64,000 nt of DNA from Notolepis coatsorum (GCA_963971535.1 OZ020599.1:95988018-96052017), one strand, 5' to 3'. Positions 50,970 to 63,845 are shown, numbered from the stretch's first letter. Numbers and translations: made by a program. The notes: a model not told the origin generated them from the sequence alone.

Positions 50970-51721
50970 CTTAATCTGTTCAAATATTAAAACTTCCATT
51001 GTATTTTCTAATGTAAGATAATAAAACACCATTGCAGTTGAATTTCTTGGTATCTATTGCCGACATGGAGTACAAGTACTTGGCCAATACCCAATACTGG
51101 TCACTAGTTATCACTTACCGGTAGTTGGGCAAATCAAGAGGCAAAAGGAGACCCGTTAAGGCATCTTTATTGTTCCCATAAAAACTGACTTACAGAACCA
51201 GCTATCATCACAAAGCAGTCCCACTGAACCGTCAGAGAGGAACAGTAACCAGCACCAGAGAATATGAAAGTAACTACTGAGAATTAAAACCATTTTAGAC
51301 CAAGAATCAACAGATGTACACAGACACAGTCGCAGTATTCCCTTTGTAGACATACATTCTAGACTATCCTCCATCTTTCGCAGAAATAGATATCCTTTTG
51401 AATCGACATAGTATAAAACTACCATGTTTTAGTTTTAATTGGCATGTACAACCGTCCCCCAAATATTTGGTCATCTGGTCTTCATGACTATATAGAATTG
51501 CACATAACAGTGTAGAAAAAGAAAAATCTTCTATAAAAATATAAAAACCCTCGTTATTTTTATCTGACCATGTTGAAAGAATGTGTTTGAAAACAAATGG
51601 GGCAGCACATTCCTGGCCATGCATGCTGCTAAGTGTGCATGTGTGAATGTATAGAAAACATAAACACTGTAACTGCCTTTGTGAGGCTGCGTGTTTTCGC
51701 GGTTTAACCGCACGTTCACAG

Positions 51722-52109
51722 TCTAAAGGTGCTGTAAGTGTTTTTTTGTTGTTGAAATAAGTGGTCTACATGTTAAAATAATAGCTCTACATTCCGACAG
51801 CCATCAGAGTGTCTGGTCAGTAACATGAGTCCCTCCACTCTGGAGTAAACACAAAATACAAAAAAGCAAATATGAGCTTGAAACAAGTAAAATAATCTGC
51901 CAGTGCAGTAAGCAAATTTGGCTTGGCAAAATCTCTTATAATCTCTAAATAAGTGCAAATATCTAGGGTTCTCTCTCTCTGGGATACCAGAAAATATCTT
52001 CTTGTGTTTACTGCAGAACGGAGGGACAGGAGACCGATGTTACTGACCAAACACTATCAGTGATGGCTGTCAGAATGTAGAGCTACTTAACAATTTACAG
52101 CACCTTTAA
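51722..52109. mobile_element. palindromic TTAA-flanked MITE, copy 3
   Basis: Left end CTAAAGGTGCTGTAAGTG, right end TTACAGCACCTTTAA. Same family as 12418. The left TTAA is mutated. Confidence 0.8.
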
Positions 52110-52307
52110 CTGTGTTCAAGGTTTATCCTGTTAAAACATATTTGTTGAGAGGTATGAATTTGAGAACATCTCTCTGCATCATCAACAGACCATTCAAAAA
52201 AAGGAAAAAGAATGTAAACAATGCAAGAATACCTCCCAAGAAATATGATTTAATTGTTTACTGGAATTATTGTACAAAACGTTTTAACCTGTGACTGACA
52301 ACACACA

Positions 52308-52628
52308 GGGCTAGATCCACAAAGAATGGATTGCACAGTGCTAGTTGCACCCTACTTACAATTCATTATTAATTGAAAATGGGGGACCCTGGTGTAAACA
52401 AGATGAAAGTCTTTCTCTGGTCTGCATCCCCTTAACAATTGTGTGTATTGAGCCGTACTGTATTGTACCTATTCTGCAATCTGTTAATACAAATTTCAAT
52501 CAATCAAATTTCATTGATTGAAACTTTTATTAACAGATTGTAGAATGGGTAGAATTTTCAATTTATAATTAATTGTAAGTAGGGTGCAACTAGCACCGTG
52601 CAATCCATTCTTTGTGGATCTAGCCCAC
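52308..52628. mobile_element. GGGCTAGATCC MITE split by LINE tails
   Basis: About 60-bp inverted arms (GGGCTAGATCCACAAAGAAT at left, its complement at right) around a plus LINE tail (52370-52508) and a short minus one. A half copy of the same MITE is at 13713-13777. Confidence 0.85.
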
Positions 52629-53006
52629 AGGCTCCACAACTCAGCTCCACATAGGGGTGTGTTTATGTAACGATAAAAAAAAGTGCCTTGACATCAACAA
52701 CATGAACACAAAGAAAGAAAAATTGAAAAAAAGTATACAATATTTTTCATACACTCTACTTTAACGTGGTCGCGTTTTTGAACGTCCGTTGCTCTGTAGT
52801 CTGTCGCCGTGCGCTCCTGTGGAACGGTGACTTCTTCAGTCTGCCTTCAGAGAAGTGTGTACAGAATCAAAAGAATTGAATTCAAAAGGAGTCGATTTTA
52901 AAATCGATTTTAAATCCAATGAGCCGTTTGTGTGATCCTGCTGACGGGTTTACACAGGAAGAAGGAACTATTAATCCAGTGAAAACTCTATAGAGCGATT
53001 ACGCTT

Positions 53007-53033
53007 CCCCCCCCCCCCCCCCCCCCCCCCCCC
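53007..53033. repeat. C homopolymer (27)
   Basis: Uninterrupted C run 73 bp beyond the prickle3 stop. The exact length is probably unreliable. Confidence 0.9.
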
Positions 53034-53105
53034 ATCATATACTACAAAAGTCTATTGACCAGTCATTTAGAAACTACCATCCTGCACCGTGACGGCGGGT
53101 CGGCG

Positions 53106-53581
53106 TTAGGAGATGGCACAGTTTTTATCTTTGTCCTTCGCTCCAAGGCTGTGGGCCCTCCTGCGCCTCCTGATGCTGCCCCTCAGACCCCTGTCCAAAA
53201 CCTTCTCCTCCTGACTCTCTCCCTCTCCCTCCCGCTCCTGTCCCCCCTCCCCCGACCCCCCTTCCGTCTGCCTGCGGAGCTGCGGGGGCAGGGGGATGGG
53301 CTGGCCCAGGAAGAACCCTTCCTCCTCCGAGTCCGAGGACGAGGAGCAGGTGGAGCAGGCCTCCTCGTGTTTGTGGCGGCCCGGCTGGAGGGTCAGCGAC
53401 GAGGCCGCTGCGCCCCGCTCCCTCTCCTTCTCCCCCCTCCAGTCCAGCGTGTCGAGCCGCGGCCGGTCGGAGCCGCGGCGTCGCAAGCGCCGCTCCGTGC
53501 CCAGGTGGAGGGGGGAGTCTGAGGCCACGCGGCAGCGGTTCCAACCCCGACGTAAGCTGCGCTGGTGGTAGCAGGAGCCGT
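53106..53581 (-). CDS. prickle3: prickle3 terminal exon
   Basis: CCCAACAG acceptor. Encodes the basic region ([20 protein letters not shown]), the Ser/acidic block, [16 protein letters not shown] and the final CAIS prenylation box before TAA. Confidence 0.94.
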
Positions 53582-56500
53582 CTGTTGGGGGAAACAAAAG
53601 CTTTCAGACGACCGTGGTAATTTTTTAAATAATTTCTTTTTTTATATTTCCTACCATCACCCAATTTAGTCGTTATGCCAGTTCCCCGCATCGCGCATCG
53701 CCCTACTGTCATTCTGGGGAGGGTGTAGACTACCACATGCCTCCTCCGATACATGTGGAGTCGCCAGCCGCGACTTCATTGGGAGAACGTAACGTGTGCG
53801 GAGGTTCACGCCATCTCCTCCAGACCCCCCCCCCCCCCCCACTGAACAGGCGCCCTGACCAACCAGTAGGAGTCGCTGTTTGCAACGACCAGGAGGACAC
53901 CCCACCGGCTTCCCACCCGGGAACACTGCCAATTGTGTTCGTAGGGACAACTGACCAAGCCGGAGGTCAGGCTGGCACCGGGATTCGAACCCCGGGTTTC
54001 CAGGACCGCCCCTGAACCATGATAGTTCTGAAGGGAATGTGACATGATCCACGTAAGATTCACGTCATAAACGTCTAACTTCTCACTCCAACTTCTGAAA
54101 ATATGTATTCAAATTGATTTATTTTATGAATGCCTGTAGTAATTTGTTTTCCCCCAAAAGCCCACAGTACTGTCTTGTCTTACCCAGTAGGTCCATCTGG
54201 GGCGGAATGCCCTTCTGGAGGCCTAACCTGCGTCCGAAACCTTCGTTCATCTCCTCCTCATCGGGCAGATCTTCCTCTGCCTCTGCCCGCTCCCCCTCCT
54301 CCCCCTCCTCCTCCTCGTCCACGTCCTCCACCACGTCGACAGAGTAACTGCAGCTGATTGGCTCTCTGAAACTGACCCTGGTGGCGCTGTTGCGAGCCAG
54401 CGGAGGGTCACAGGGTCTGTCCTCTGACTGGGAGAGGCTGGGCGTGGGTGAGTCCAGGGCCAGCGAGTCCCTGGGCAGGAGGTCCCGCGTCTTGGTGGGC
54501 AGAGGGGGCGGGAGGTTGGGCGGGATGGCAGGCGGCAGGGGGGGCGAGTCAGACGGACTGGGGGGGTCAACCTCCTGCGACGGGGAGGTCTCTTCGGGAG
54601 GAAACCCTGGAGAGGGGGAGAATGTGTGAGATCAAACGTTAACCCTTTCACTGCAACACATCAAAGGGTTAACCCTTTCACAACCACACTACAGAAGGTT
54701 AACCCTTTCACTACCACACTACAGACGGCTAACCATCTGTAGTGTGGTAGTGAAAGGTTAACCTTCTGTAGTGTGGTAGTGAAAGGGTTAATCAAAGCCA
54801 CAATTAGCCAAAACTACAGTTCAGCAAAAGCTAATTTGGTCGTATGAGACCATGATTTTAACTCTGCCCTTCTCTGCAGGTTTCAACAAGTAAAATTTAA
54901 GAGTTTTTAAGAAATTTTTAATACCACTTAGAGCTCAATTTAATACCAATTTCACGACCACACTAACAAAAATAACTCAAACAAACTGGCGGCTACACTT
55001 CAATTGAAATACAAGCTCTCGCCAGACGCACCACGCTCCAGGTAGCCCCGCAAAAAACAACCACTTGAATACAAAAACATTTCATATATGGGCGGCCGGG
55101 TAGCGCAGCGGACTAAGTGTCTGTCTACCACCGCAAAGACAGTGGGATCGAATCCGGCTGCCGCGGTACCTCCGGCTTAGTCGGTCGTCCATACTGACAC
55201 AATTGGCAGTGTCAGCGGGTGGAAAGCCGGTGGGGTGGGTCCTGGTCGTTGTAAACAGCGACTCCTACAGGTCGGTCAGGGGCGCCTGCACAGCGAGGGA
55301 GGGAACTGGGGAAGGTAGTGTGATCCTCCCACGCGTTACACTTCCCCAGTGAGAGTCCTCGCTGTCAGGTGAAAAGAGGCTGCTGGCTGTCTCCACATGT
55401 ATCGGAGGAAGCCGGATGTGATAGACTTCAGGGCTCCCTAGACCGGCAAGTGGGGGGCAAATGCAAGCAACGACCAGGAAGGGGAGGGGGGAATTGGCAT
55501 AACGACTAAATTGGGATGGGAGAAAAATACAGAAAAATAGGAGGAGAAAAAGTAGAAAAAAAAAAAAAAAAATCATATATTTAATGTTATTTCATCCTCC
55601 GAAGCTGGGCTGCCCCTCAAAAATTTAATTCCTGTGCAAATTAAATGTAAGACTTTTTAATACCATTTAAGGCCTTAAATTGATAATTATACCTTTTAAG
55701 ACTTTTTAATACCCAGCAGATACGCTGAATGGTTCTAATATGTGGGGCGACAGTGGCTCAGGAGGTAGAGCAGTCGTCTGGTAGTCGGAAGGTTCCACAG
55801 CCTCTCAATCCCCCACACAGTCTCTCCACCCTCACAGCCTCTCCACCCCCTCACAGCCTCTCCACCCTCACAGCCTCTCCACCCCCTCACAGCCTCTCCA
55901 CCCACACAGCCTCTCCACCCTCACAGCCTCTCCACCCTCACAGCCTCTCCACCCTCACAGCCTCTCCACCCCCACACAGCCTCTCCACCCTCACAGCCTC
56001 TCCACCCTCACAGCCTCTCCACCCTCACAGCCTCTCCACCCTCACAGTCTCTCCACCCCCACACAGCCTCTCCACCCTCACAGCCTCTCCACCCCCCCAC
56101 AGTCTCTCCACCACCCCACAGCCTCTCCACCCTCACAGCCTCTCCACCCTCACAGCCTCTCCACCCTCACAGCCTCTCCACCCACACAGCCTCTCCACCC
56201 TCACAGCCTCTCCACCCTCACAGTCTCTCCACCCTCACAGCCTCTCCACCCTCACAGCCTCTCCACCCTCACAGCCTCTCCACCCTCACAGCCTCTCCAC
56301 CCCCACACAGTCTCTCCACCCCCTCACAGCCTCTCCACCCTCACAGCCTCTCCACCCCACAGCCTCTCCACCCTCACAGCCTCTCCACCCCTCACAGCCT
56401 CTCCACCCTCACAGCCTCTCCACCCCCACACAGCCTCTCCACCCTCACAGCCTCTCCACCCTCACAGCCTCTCCACCCTCACAGCCTCTCCACCCTCACA

Positions 56501-59500
56501 GCCTCTCCACCCCCTCACAGCCTCTCCACCCCCCACACAGCCTCTCCACCCTCACAGCCTCTCCACCCTCACAGCCTCTCCACCCCCTCACAGCCTCTCC
56601 ACCCTCACAGCCTCTCCACCCCCACACAGCCTCTCCACCCTCACAGCCTCTCCACCCTCACAGCCTCTCCACCCACACAGCCTCTCCACCCCCTCACAGC
56701 CTCTCCACCCTCACAGCCTCTCCACCCTCACAGCCTCTCCACCCTCACAGCCTCTCCACCCTCACAGCCTCTCCACCCACACAGCCTCTCCACCCCCTCA
56801 CAGCCTCTCCACCCTCACAGCCTCTCCACCCTCACAGCCTCTCCACCACCCTCACAGCCTCTCCACCCCCACAGCCTCTCCACCCACACAGCCTCTCCAC
56901 CCTCACAGCCTCTCCACCCACACAGCCTCTCCACCCTCACAGTCTCTCCACCCTCACAGCCTCTCCACCCCCACACAGTCTCTCCACCCCACAGTCTCTC
57001 CACCCCACAGCCTCTCCACCCCACAGCCTCTCCACCCTCACAGCCTCTCCACACCCTCACAGCCTCTCCACCCCCACACAGCCTCTCCACACCCTCACAG
57101 CCTCTCCACCCCCCCACAGCCTCTCCACCCCCTCACAGCCTCTCCACCCTCACAGCCTCTCCACCCCCCCACAGCCTCTCCACCCCCCCACAGCCTCTCC
57201 ACCCCCTCACAGCCTCTCCACCCCCACACAGTCTCTCCACCCCACAGCCTCTCCACCCTCACAGTCTCTCCACCCCCTCACAGTCTCTCTCCACCCTCAC
57301 AGCCTCTCCACCCTCACAGCCTCTCCACCCTCACAGTCTCTCCACCCTCACAGTCTCTCCACCCTCACAGCCTCTCCACCCTCACAGCCTCTCCACCCTC
57401 ACAGTCTCTCCACCCCCTCACAGCCTCTCCACCCTCACAGTCTCTCCACCCTCACAGTCTCTCCACCCTCACAGCCTCTCCACCCTCACAGCCTCTCCAC
57501 CCACACAGCCTCTCCACCCCCCCACAGCCTCTCCACCCTCACAGCCTCTCCACCCACACAGCCTCTCCACCCCCTCACAGCCTCTCCACCCTCACAGCCT
57601 CTCCACCCTCACAGCCTCTCCACCCACACAGCCTCTCCACCCCCACACAGCCTCTCCACCCCCACACAGTCTCTCCACCCTCACAGCCTCTCCACCCATC
57701 CCCCACACAGCCCCCCCCCCCCCGCCCACACCTCAGTCTCCTCCCACTCCACCAGAGTAACAGCTTTATCCCTCAGGCTGCCGGGACGCTGACCTCTCGC
57801 TGAACTATCTCCTCCTCCTCTGGCTGTAACCCCTCCTGTGGGTGATGTATTACTTGCTCATCTTTCAAATTCCTCATTGCCTATATTTAATATATAATAT
57901 AACTGATAAGGCATACAGACTAGAGGCTGACATGTGAGTGGATTTTGACTCCCGCTCCTTCCCACTCCCACAGAAATAATCCCATCGCCATCCCAATCCC
58001 AAGTGAGAGTTTCGAAAAAGAAAACCACTCCCTCCCACTCCCACAGAGGACTGATCCCAATCCCGTCCCAATCCCGAGCCAAACTTTTATAGAATCCCAC
58101 TCCCATCCCACTCCCGTTTACCAATCCTGCTCCGTTTTTCTTCCTCAGTATAAAATATGCAGTACATGGGTCACATCATGTCTGTAGGGCTGTACGTTAA
58201 CTTTTTTTGCACATAGCACTGGTGCTACAGAGGTTGATAGTTTTGTAGCACAGGCCAAGATCTTGTAGCACAAGTATAAAACGTGTTATATTTGTAACAG
58301 TCACAAATGTGCCTATTATATTTGTGTTATTTTGTTGCAGTGCCATGTTTGGCTGTCATTTTCATGCTGACAAGTTGACATCACACAGCCAGACATGTTA
58401 CGTGTAAGGACTTATGGGATTTGGTGTTGGATGTATGGACTCTATAGGGTGGGAATCACCAGTTTCATCACGATACGATACGATATCGATTCTTTGGACA
58501 ACGATATTTGCCGAAATCACAAAGTCTGCCACGATACGATACGATACGATGCAGGTGCCTGCAATCGATATGAGACAATATCATGAGCTCATTTAACACA
58601 ATCAGTAACATTTAGATCAACTCAAAAAAAGGTATACAACGAAAATATAATTTGAAAAAAATGTATTTAGCTCCTCCAGACATTTAAATGAAAAACAATC
58701 TATTGTTTTTAATACAAATAGACCTCATGTTCACTGTAAAGTGCCACGTTTTGATATATTGAGCTTTAAACTTGAAATAAGTAATTTTTTGGAACTCACA
58801 ACACACAACCTAAAACCCCTCCCTACCTCCCTCTCCCAAACAGTTCCTAATTTCTTTTTATGTTGCATGATCATGTATACATTTATTATGTATTATATTT
58901 GTTATGTTTAAATATCAACATTATCTGGCCATCCTCAGTAAATACTATCAAACTCCTTTGACCTCAAAATCATTGAATGTTCATGCTGCTGCGGTCAGGC
59001 AAACGCCTGCGAACACCAGTAACGAGGACAGAGAGACTTCGGCTCAGCTTCTTCACCCAGGCCATCAGAGCCTTGAACACTGAACTCTCCACGCACAAGC
59101 ACACATGAGCACACACACAACACACACACTGTACACGCTCACACACTAGCAGCCACTTTAACACGAGCACACACACACTCATGCTGCACACGCTCACACT
59201 TATGGACACTTTACAGAAGGAAAGGTCACTTTAAGAATAGTATAGTATAACTTGAGATTGTATAATATAGCATTGTATAGCAGTGTACATAAAGACCCAG
59301 TGCCTCATCCGTAGCCAACAGTGTACTGCACTACCGGACCTAGCATGTCCTACCATGCTCTGTAAATAACTCATGTACAGATACCGACATGCCCTACTTT
59401 GTTTACTTGTTTATTGCACAATGTCGCTCTATTGGTTGGATTCTTATTATATATTACTATTGTATTATGCACATCGTTGCGGGCAAGACCCCCCGCATTT

Positions 59501-62500
59501 CACTGTATACCTGTATGCCGTGACAAATAAAACTCTTGTATCTTGTATCTTGTATTGACGTAGAGAGAGGGACAGAGAGCGGGTGAGGCTCCCCTGCCCC
59601 CTCCCTTTCCTCACTGTTTTATCTGCCTCTGAGCCAGGTTAACTTAGTTTAGTTACCGGTAGCAGCTAACTAGTTAGTTTTGGTGAGGATGCAAAGCATG
59701 TAAGATGCATTGAAAGCGTTGCAGGGAAAAACAGGCAGGGACTTATTTCCTGGTCGCAAAATGCGCACACTGTTGTTGTTGGGCTGCCGGAGCTGCGCTT
59801 GGGAGGAAATGCCACAGGATTTTCAAAATAAGAGTATCGATATGAACCAAATGCCTATCGCACGGGTGCTAGTGCAGTAAATTCATTCATCGCACAGACC
59901 GATTTTTTCATAGCATGCTGTACAGCCCTGATGTCTGCCTTAGTTAAATATAAAACCACCAAACATTTACATTAGTGATGCACCGATGTATCACTCCCGT
60001 CCAAATCCTGTTGATTTTGTTGTCATAGTTCCCACTCCCTTCTGCTCCCGTTGACTTTTACTCCCGGTTCTGCCCAATCACGGGATTCAAAGTGAAATTG
60101 ACTCCCATCCCGCGGGAATCCCGAAAACATGTCATCCTCTAATACAGACCCTCATCTGCCCCTTTGTTTACTTTTATCATATTTTTATATTCAGAGTTAA
60201 TTATATTGTTTACACCGTTTATTCTTTCTTGTATTTTTTATGTTCAGATTGAATCTTATTGCCTATATTTAGGAGCGGGAATCTCCTGCCTGGGAGGAGC
60301 GGGAATCAAACCGGGAACCTTCCGACTACCAGATGACCTGCTCTACCTCCTGAGCCACTGTCGCCCCCCCATAACATAACTTCCACTACCACTTCCTCAG
60401 TGGCTTGTGCTTCTGATAGGAAAAAAAATCTGATCCAATATTTATGGCTTAAAACCAATTCCCCACAATTAGTTACACTTTAAATTAAAAAAAATTATTT
60501 CTTGATTCAGAAATTTTTTATCATGGATGAACAAAACGTTCAATGCGAATGGTTGATTTGAATTTCAATGACTTTTTAAGCACCTTGTTAAAAAAAAATG
60601 GGCTGTTTCCAAGGAATTCCAGGTCTTGACTTTTTCTTGGTAAAAAAATCAAGCAATTTAATAAGCACTTCAAGGACCTTGTGCAAACCCTGGTCTGTGC
60701 TTCTGATATACCTTGCATGACCTGACTGCTCCTCTCCACCCAGCTCCTGCAGTCCGTGGTGGAGGTTCCCCTGGAGCTGACGTTAGTGAGCGGGTGTCCA
60801 GTGTAGCCGTTCAGCTCTCCCAGGTAGTCCAGGCCGTTGACAGGAGGCTGACCGGGGAGCAAGCCGTAATGCGATAGGTCGCCGGGCCAAGACGGCCCCA
60901 CGCCATTGGTTAAGTGGATGTGGGGGAGGGGCGAGTAGGAGCCCCTGGGATAAGGATGGCCGTTGAGGACAGGAACCCCATTTGGAACCAGAGTGGTGCA
61001 GTGGACGCCTGAAAGACACAAGAGGCAAATAAATGACATGAAGAGAGAATAATATGAACAGCAACCTGCCAACATAATAGCTTTTAGTTTAACAGGGTCA
61101 CGTTTGAGTTGACCTATATAGCATGTAAATACCACACTAGTAGGCTATATGTGAAATTGAAAATGGCGCGGTATGTAAACAATAAGGCACTTTTCTAGGT
61201 TCTACGTGAATGCTCACTGGCAAATGGCATTGAAGGAACATTCCACCAAAGAAATAACTCACATTTATTATGGCCATAATCTCACACATACCAAAGCTAT
61301 AAAGTCAGATTAGATTAAAATGTATTGTCATTATACAGCACAAGTACAGTACAACGAAAAGAAGTTTGGCATCCAAATGTAATAGAAAAGTGCAACAGTA
61401 ATATACAATATACAGGTGATTAAACTGGGTATAAAATATATAAATTACTACTGAATAATAGTGCTAATCAGATGTATGTACACAGAGTTGTAGTATTAAT
61501 ATGTATAGTGATACAGGTATAAAGACGTCATAGTAAGTCATACTGACCAGCAGCGTAACTAGTAAGAGTAGGTAAGAGATATGTACAGATATAGATGTAG
61601 TATCTACAGATATGTAAAAAGGATTATATGCAGGTATGTACAGACAGAAGTGGATATATATATATATATATATGGTAAGAATAAGTATATATAATGTATA
61701 TACAGCGTTATTGTACATGCTATCATACAGAGTTATATCAGTTATATGCAGGTGTATAAGTAGGTATATACAGTAGAAGGATTATACAGGTATATTCAGA
61801 CAAATATGGATATATATGCGGTAAATAAAAAAATATATAAATGTATATATACGGTAGGGGTGTAAAGGTACATGTATCCGTACCGAACCGTTTCAGTGTG
61901 TACCGTACCGTACCGAACAGCTGTGTACCGAACGAATACAACGGTATGTTAACCACTAACGACCGCCCACCGGGGGCTGTTTTTTTCACAATCTAATATA
62001 ATTATTATTATTTATTTTTATTTTTTACAAGTCGATTATTAATTTCAATATAGAATATTCGTTGACAGCCCTACAAGTACAATTAGTTACTGCACACTAC
62101 ATCACCCCTGAGTGGAACATGGAAAGCCAAACTTTCCCCCACTGTACCGAAAACCCATACCGAACCTTGACTTCAAAACCGAGGTACGTACCGTACCGTG
62201 GTTTTTGTGTACCGTTACACCCCTAATATATGGTATATACAACACTATTGTACATGCCATCATACAGAGGTATAATGGGTAGACTATAGTTTGAGGTAGG
62301 TAGTTATGATGTATTATTTATGATGTATGTACTCCAGGAAGTAATGAATACATTTCACTAAAATTATGAAAATTAAGAATATATATCAAGGCCTTCGTGA
62401 GTGATTAACAGCTCCTGGAATGGTATATATAAGGGCATATATACATATAGTATATAAATATAATATATATATTTATTGTTTTCACATACTGGAGTAAAAT

Positions 62501-63149
62501 GACTGAACACAAACAAATCAAATCAGAGGAAATACCAACATTCTTTATATTTAACAGCAAAATGTGAAAGTAATGCTTGCTCTCAATGAAGGCTCTCACC
62601 TTCCTGATAGAAACAGAATTAATTGCAAACAAAACCTTTGTAAACTCCTGTTTGCAACCCACAAAACACAACATTCTTCAGTCATTTTGCTCCAGTGTAG
62701 ACTCAGGCCACTGGCGTGTTGTACGCAAATCAGGTAGTAAAAAGCGCCTGGAATCCTACCTTTATTTTCCACTTTCCCTATCTGTTCCACTGCAGCTTGA
62801 ACACACTCTTTCCCAGGAACCAAAGAAGAGAGGTTGGCGCCCTCAGCTGGCTGCTGCAGGGAACAGCGCTGCTGCGGCTGCTGCTGGGTCTTCTTCTCTG
62901 CCATCTCGCAGCGCCTGAGCTGCTGCGGGGGTCTGAGCTGCGGGGGCCTGCTGCTCTGGAGGGCCGAGTCGCAGGAGTCCGAGTTGTCGGGATCCTCTCC
63001 CAGGGAACAGGGCCTGGAGCAGAAGATGAGCCCCCCACGGGGGAGGAAGGGACACCCCAGCAGCGGGAGTCGACAGCGGGCACAGCAGAAACAGGCCTCA
63101 GCGGCATGCCAGTGCTGGCCCTCGTAGGTCATCTGACCCTGGTCTATAC
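53106..63149 (-). CDS. prickle3: Prickle planar-cell-polarity protein, C-terminal four exons (partial)
   Basis: Prickle proteins are cytoplasmic PET/LIM scaffolds that bind Van Gogh-like and Dishevelled proteins and sort core polarity complexes at the membrane. Joined CDS: 63149-62760, 61008-60712, 54606-54184, 53581-53106, all phases matching (about 527 codons). Seen in order: third LIM domain ([33 protein letters not shown]), a Gln-rich region, an acidic stretch after [11 protein letters not shown], the [18 protein letters not shown] and PIPLPP block, and the CaaX end [10 protein letters not shown] predicted to be prenylated. LIM3 (RGGLIFCSR), the RVSFRE segment and the DKNC end match PRICKLE3 better than 1 or 2. 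PET, LIM1 and LIM2 lie outside the window. A 1.9-kb minisatellite sits in the 6.1-kb intron. Confidence 0.92.
53636..54030 (-). mobile_element. tRNA-headed SINE (diverged family member)
   Basis: Body like copy 1 (AATTTAGTCGTTATGCCA), head with GGTTCGAATCC-type B box (plus GGATTCGAACCCC at about 53981). In prickle3 last intron. TSD not identified. Confidence 0.7.
54184..54606 (-). CDS. prickle3: prickle3 acidic/proline-rich exon
   Basis: CCTCTCCAG acceptor, GTAAGAC donor. Encodes a Pro-rich part ([20 protein letters not shown]), [11 protein letters not shown] and a long Glu/Asp run before [18 protein letters not shown]. The Asp codon is shared with the last exon. Confidence 0.92.
54640..54796. 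repeat. TTAACCC-type palindromic array 6
   Basis: Four direct units followed by two inverted units, hinge at GGCTAACCATC near 54727. Lies 34 bp upstream of a prickle3 acceptor in the transcript sense. Confidence 0.9.
54880..55725. mobile_element. MITE-like repeat split by a SINE
   Basis: TTTAAGAGTTTTTAAG...TTTTTAATACC at the left and TAAGACTTTTTAATACC at the right are related sequence on either side of the SINE at 55090. A similar unit is at 60480-60705. Ends not fixed. Confidence 0.55.
55090..55572 (+). mobile_element. tRNA-headed SINE copy 8
   Basis: TSD TCATATAT at 55082-55089 and 55573-55580, A box GGGTAGCGCAGCGG, B box GATCGAATCC, poly-A end. Confidence 0.9.
55742..57712. repeat. 17-bp minisatellite (about 105 copies) growing from a SINE head
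   Basis: A SINE head (GGGGCGACAGTGGCTCAGGA) at 55742-55797 passes straight into 1.9 kb of CTCACAGCCTCTCCACC units with 1-4-bp length variants. Open frames of up to 687 codons across it are artefacts. In prickle3 pre-mRNA the unit is G-rich (GGTGGAGAGGCTGTGAG). Confidence 0.97.
58185..59930. mobile_element. CAGGGCTGTAC-family element, copy 3
   Basis: Ends TAGGGCTGTACGTTAAC and GTACAGCCCTG, ATGTCTG duplicated at 58178-58184 and 59931-59937. Includes a LINE 3' end at about 58975-59555 ([20 protein letters not shown], tail CAAATAAAACTCTTGTATCT). Confidence 0.88.
60275..60370 (-). mobile_element. tRNA-headed SINE head fragment
   Basis: Minus strand GGCGACAGTGGCTCAGGAGG followed by a GGTTCCCGGTTTGATTCCCG-like B box. 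Same family as 23416 and 55742. Confidence 0.8.
60480..60705. repeat. MITE-like repeat, GACTTTTTAAGCACC family
   Basis: Internal GACTTTTTAAGCACCTTG and GCACTTCAAGGACCTTGTGC motifs recur in fish repeats; related to 54880-55725. No TSD found. It abuts the donor at 60711-60710 of the prickle3 exon. Confidence 0.5.
60712..61008 (-). CDS. prickle3: prickle3 central exon
   Basis: CTTTCAG acceptor, GTATAT donor. Encodes [20 protein letters not shown], a Gly/Pro/Leu-rich linker and RSSQVMQ. Both split Gly codons agree with the neighbouring exons. Confidence 0.88.
61310..61850. repeat. LINE-tail-like and TATA-rich intronic sequence
   Basis: Begins like a reversed LINE tail (TTAAAATGTATTGTCATTAT) and continues as A/T-rich sequence with TATA and GTATGTACAG motifs. 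No clear ends. Confidence 0.4.
61855..62225. mobile_element. hAT MITE, TAGGGGTGTAA family
   Basis: Ends TAGGGGTGTAAAGGTAC and GTACCGTTACACCCCTA. Flanks ATATACGG and ATATATGG (7 of 8 match). 371 bp with GTACCGTACCG repeats inside. Confidence 0.88.
62760..63149 (-). CDS. prickle3: prickle3 LIM3 exon
   Basis: TTCCAG acceptor, GTAGGA donor. Encodes [20 protein letters not shown] and the rest of LIM domain 3 with its Cys/His zinc ligands, then [19 protein letters not shown] and a Gln-rich stretch ending VENK. Confidence 0.96.
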
Positions 63150-63199
63150 CTGGAAGGACGAGGATAAAAAAACTATTATTATTATTATAATAAACAATA

Positions 63200-63845
63200 T
63201 CTTTAGTTAAATTAAACAACTTAATGAATGAATGAAGTCTGGGGAAACACTTATAATTCTACACTACAACCACTTTTTATACTCTAAAAAAGAGCCATAA
63301 GGATAGTTCACATTGCAGGTTATCGTGATCACACAAACATATTATTTTTAAAGTCAAAAACATTCATGTTAACTGATCTTGTGGAATTTAAAACAGCACA
63401 ATTAATGTATAAAGCAAAAGGTAATGTACTTCCAGGAAACATTCAAGAACTGTTCTTTGAAAGAGAGGGGGGTTATAATCTGAGGGGAGAACTCAATTTA
63501 AAAGTTCTTAGTGTACGCACTACCATGAGAAGACACTGCATTTCCATATGTGAAGTGAAACTGTGGAACAGCAATGTACAAACATGAGACAATTCAAACT
63601 GAATTTTATTTGATTTCTTTCATGTTTTAAATCAGTACATTCATTTTGAGTAGTGGAAAAGGGGTAGGATTAAATAAGTGTATACTTCTTTCTACTCCTT
63701 TTCGAACATGTAAATTGAGTTATGTTCTCTTTTAAAATTTAAAATTTGATTACATTTCATTGCTAGAGATCAATGATTTATTTTTATTTTTTTATATATA
63801 TGTACATGTTCGAAATAAAGATTTAAAATCAAATCAAATCAAACT
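63200..63845 (+). mobile_element. LINE ORF2 end and 3' tail
   Basis: Reads LVEFKTAQLMYKAKGNVLPG and EREGGYNLRGELN..VRTTMR, then A/T-rich 3' UTR ending AATAAAGATTTAAAATC and (ATCAA)n. Sits in prickle3 intron upstream of LIM3. 63846-64000 shows nothing I recognise. Confidence 0.82.

Noticed and set aside
53106-53581. Assignment to prickle1 or prickle2
   Set aside because: The LIM3 RGGLIFCSR pattern, the RVSFRE segment and the short linker after LIM3 fit PRICKLE3 better, though the CSTCSSSS block is shared by all.
55729-57792. 687-codon open frame (repeating [11 protein letters not shown])
   Set aside because: A stop-free 17-bp minisatellite starting in a SINE head, inside a prickle3 intron; no protein family resemblance.
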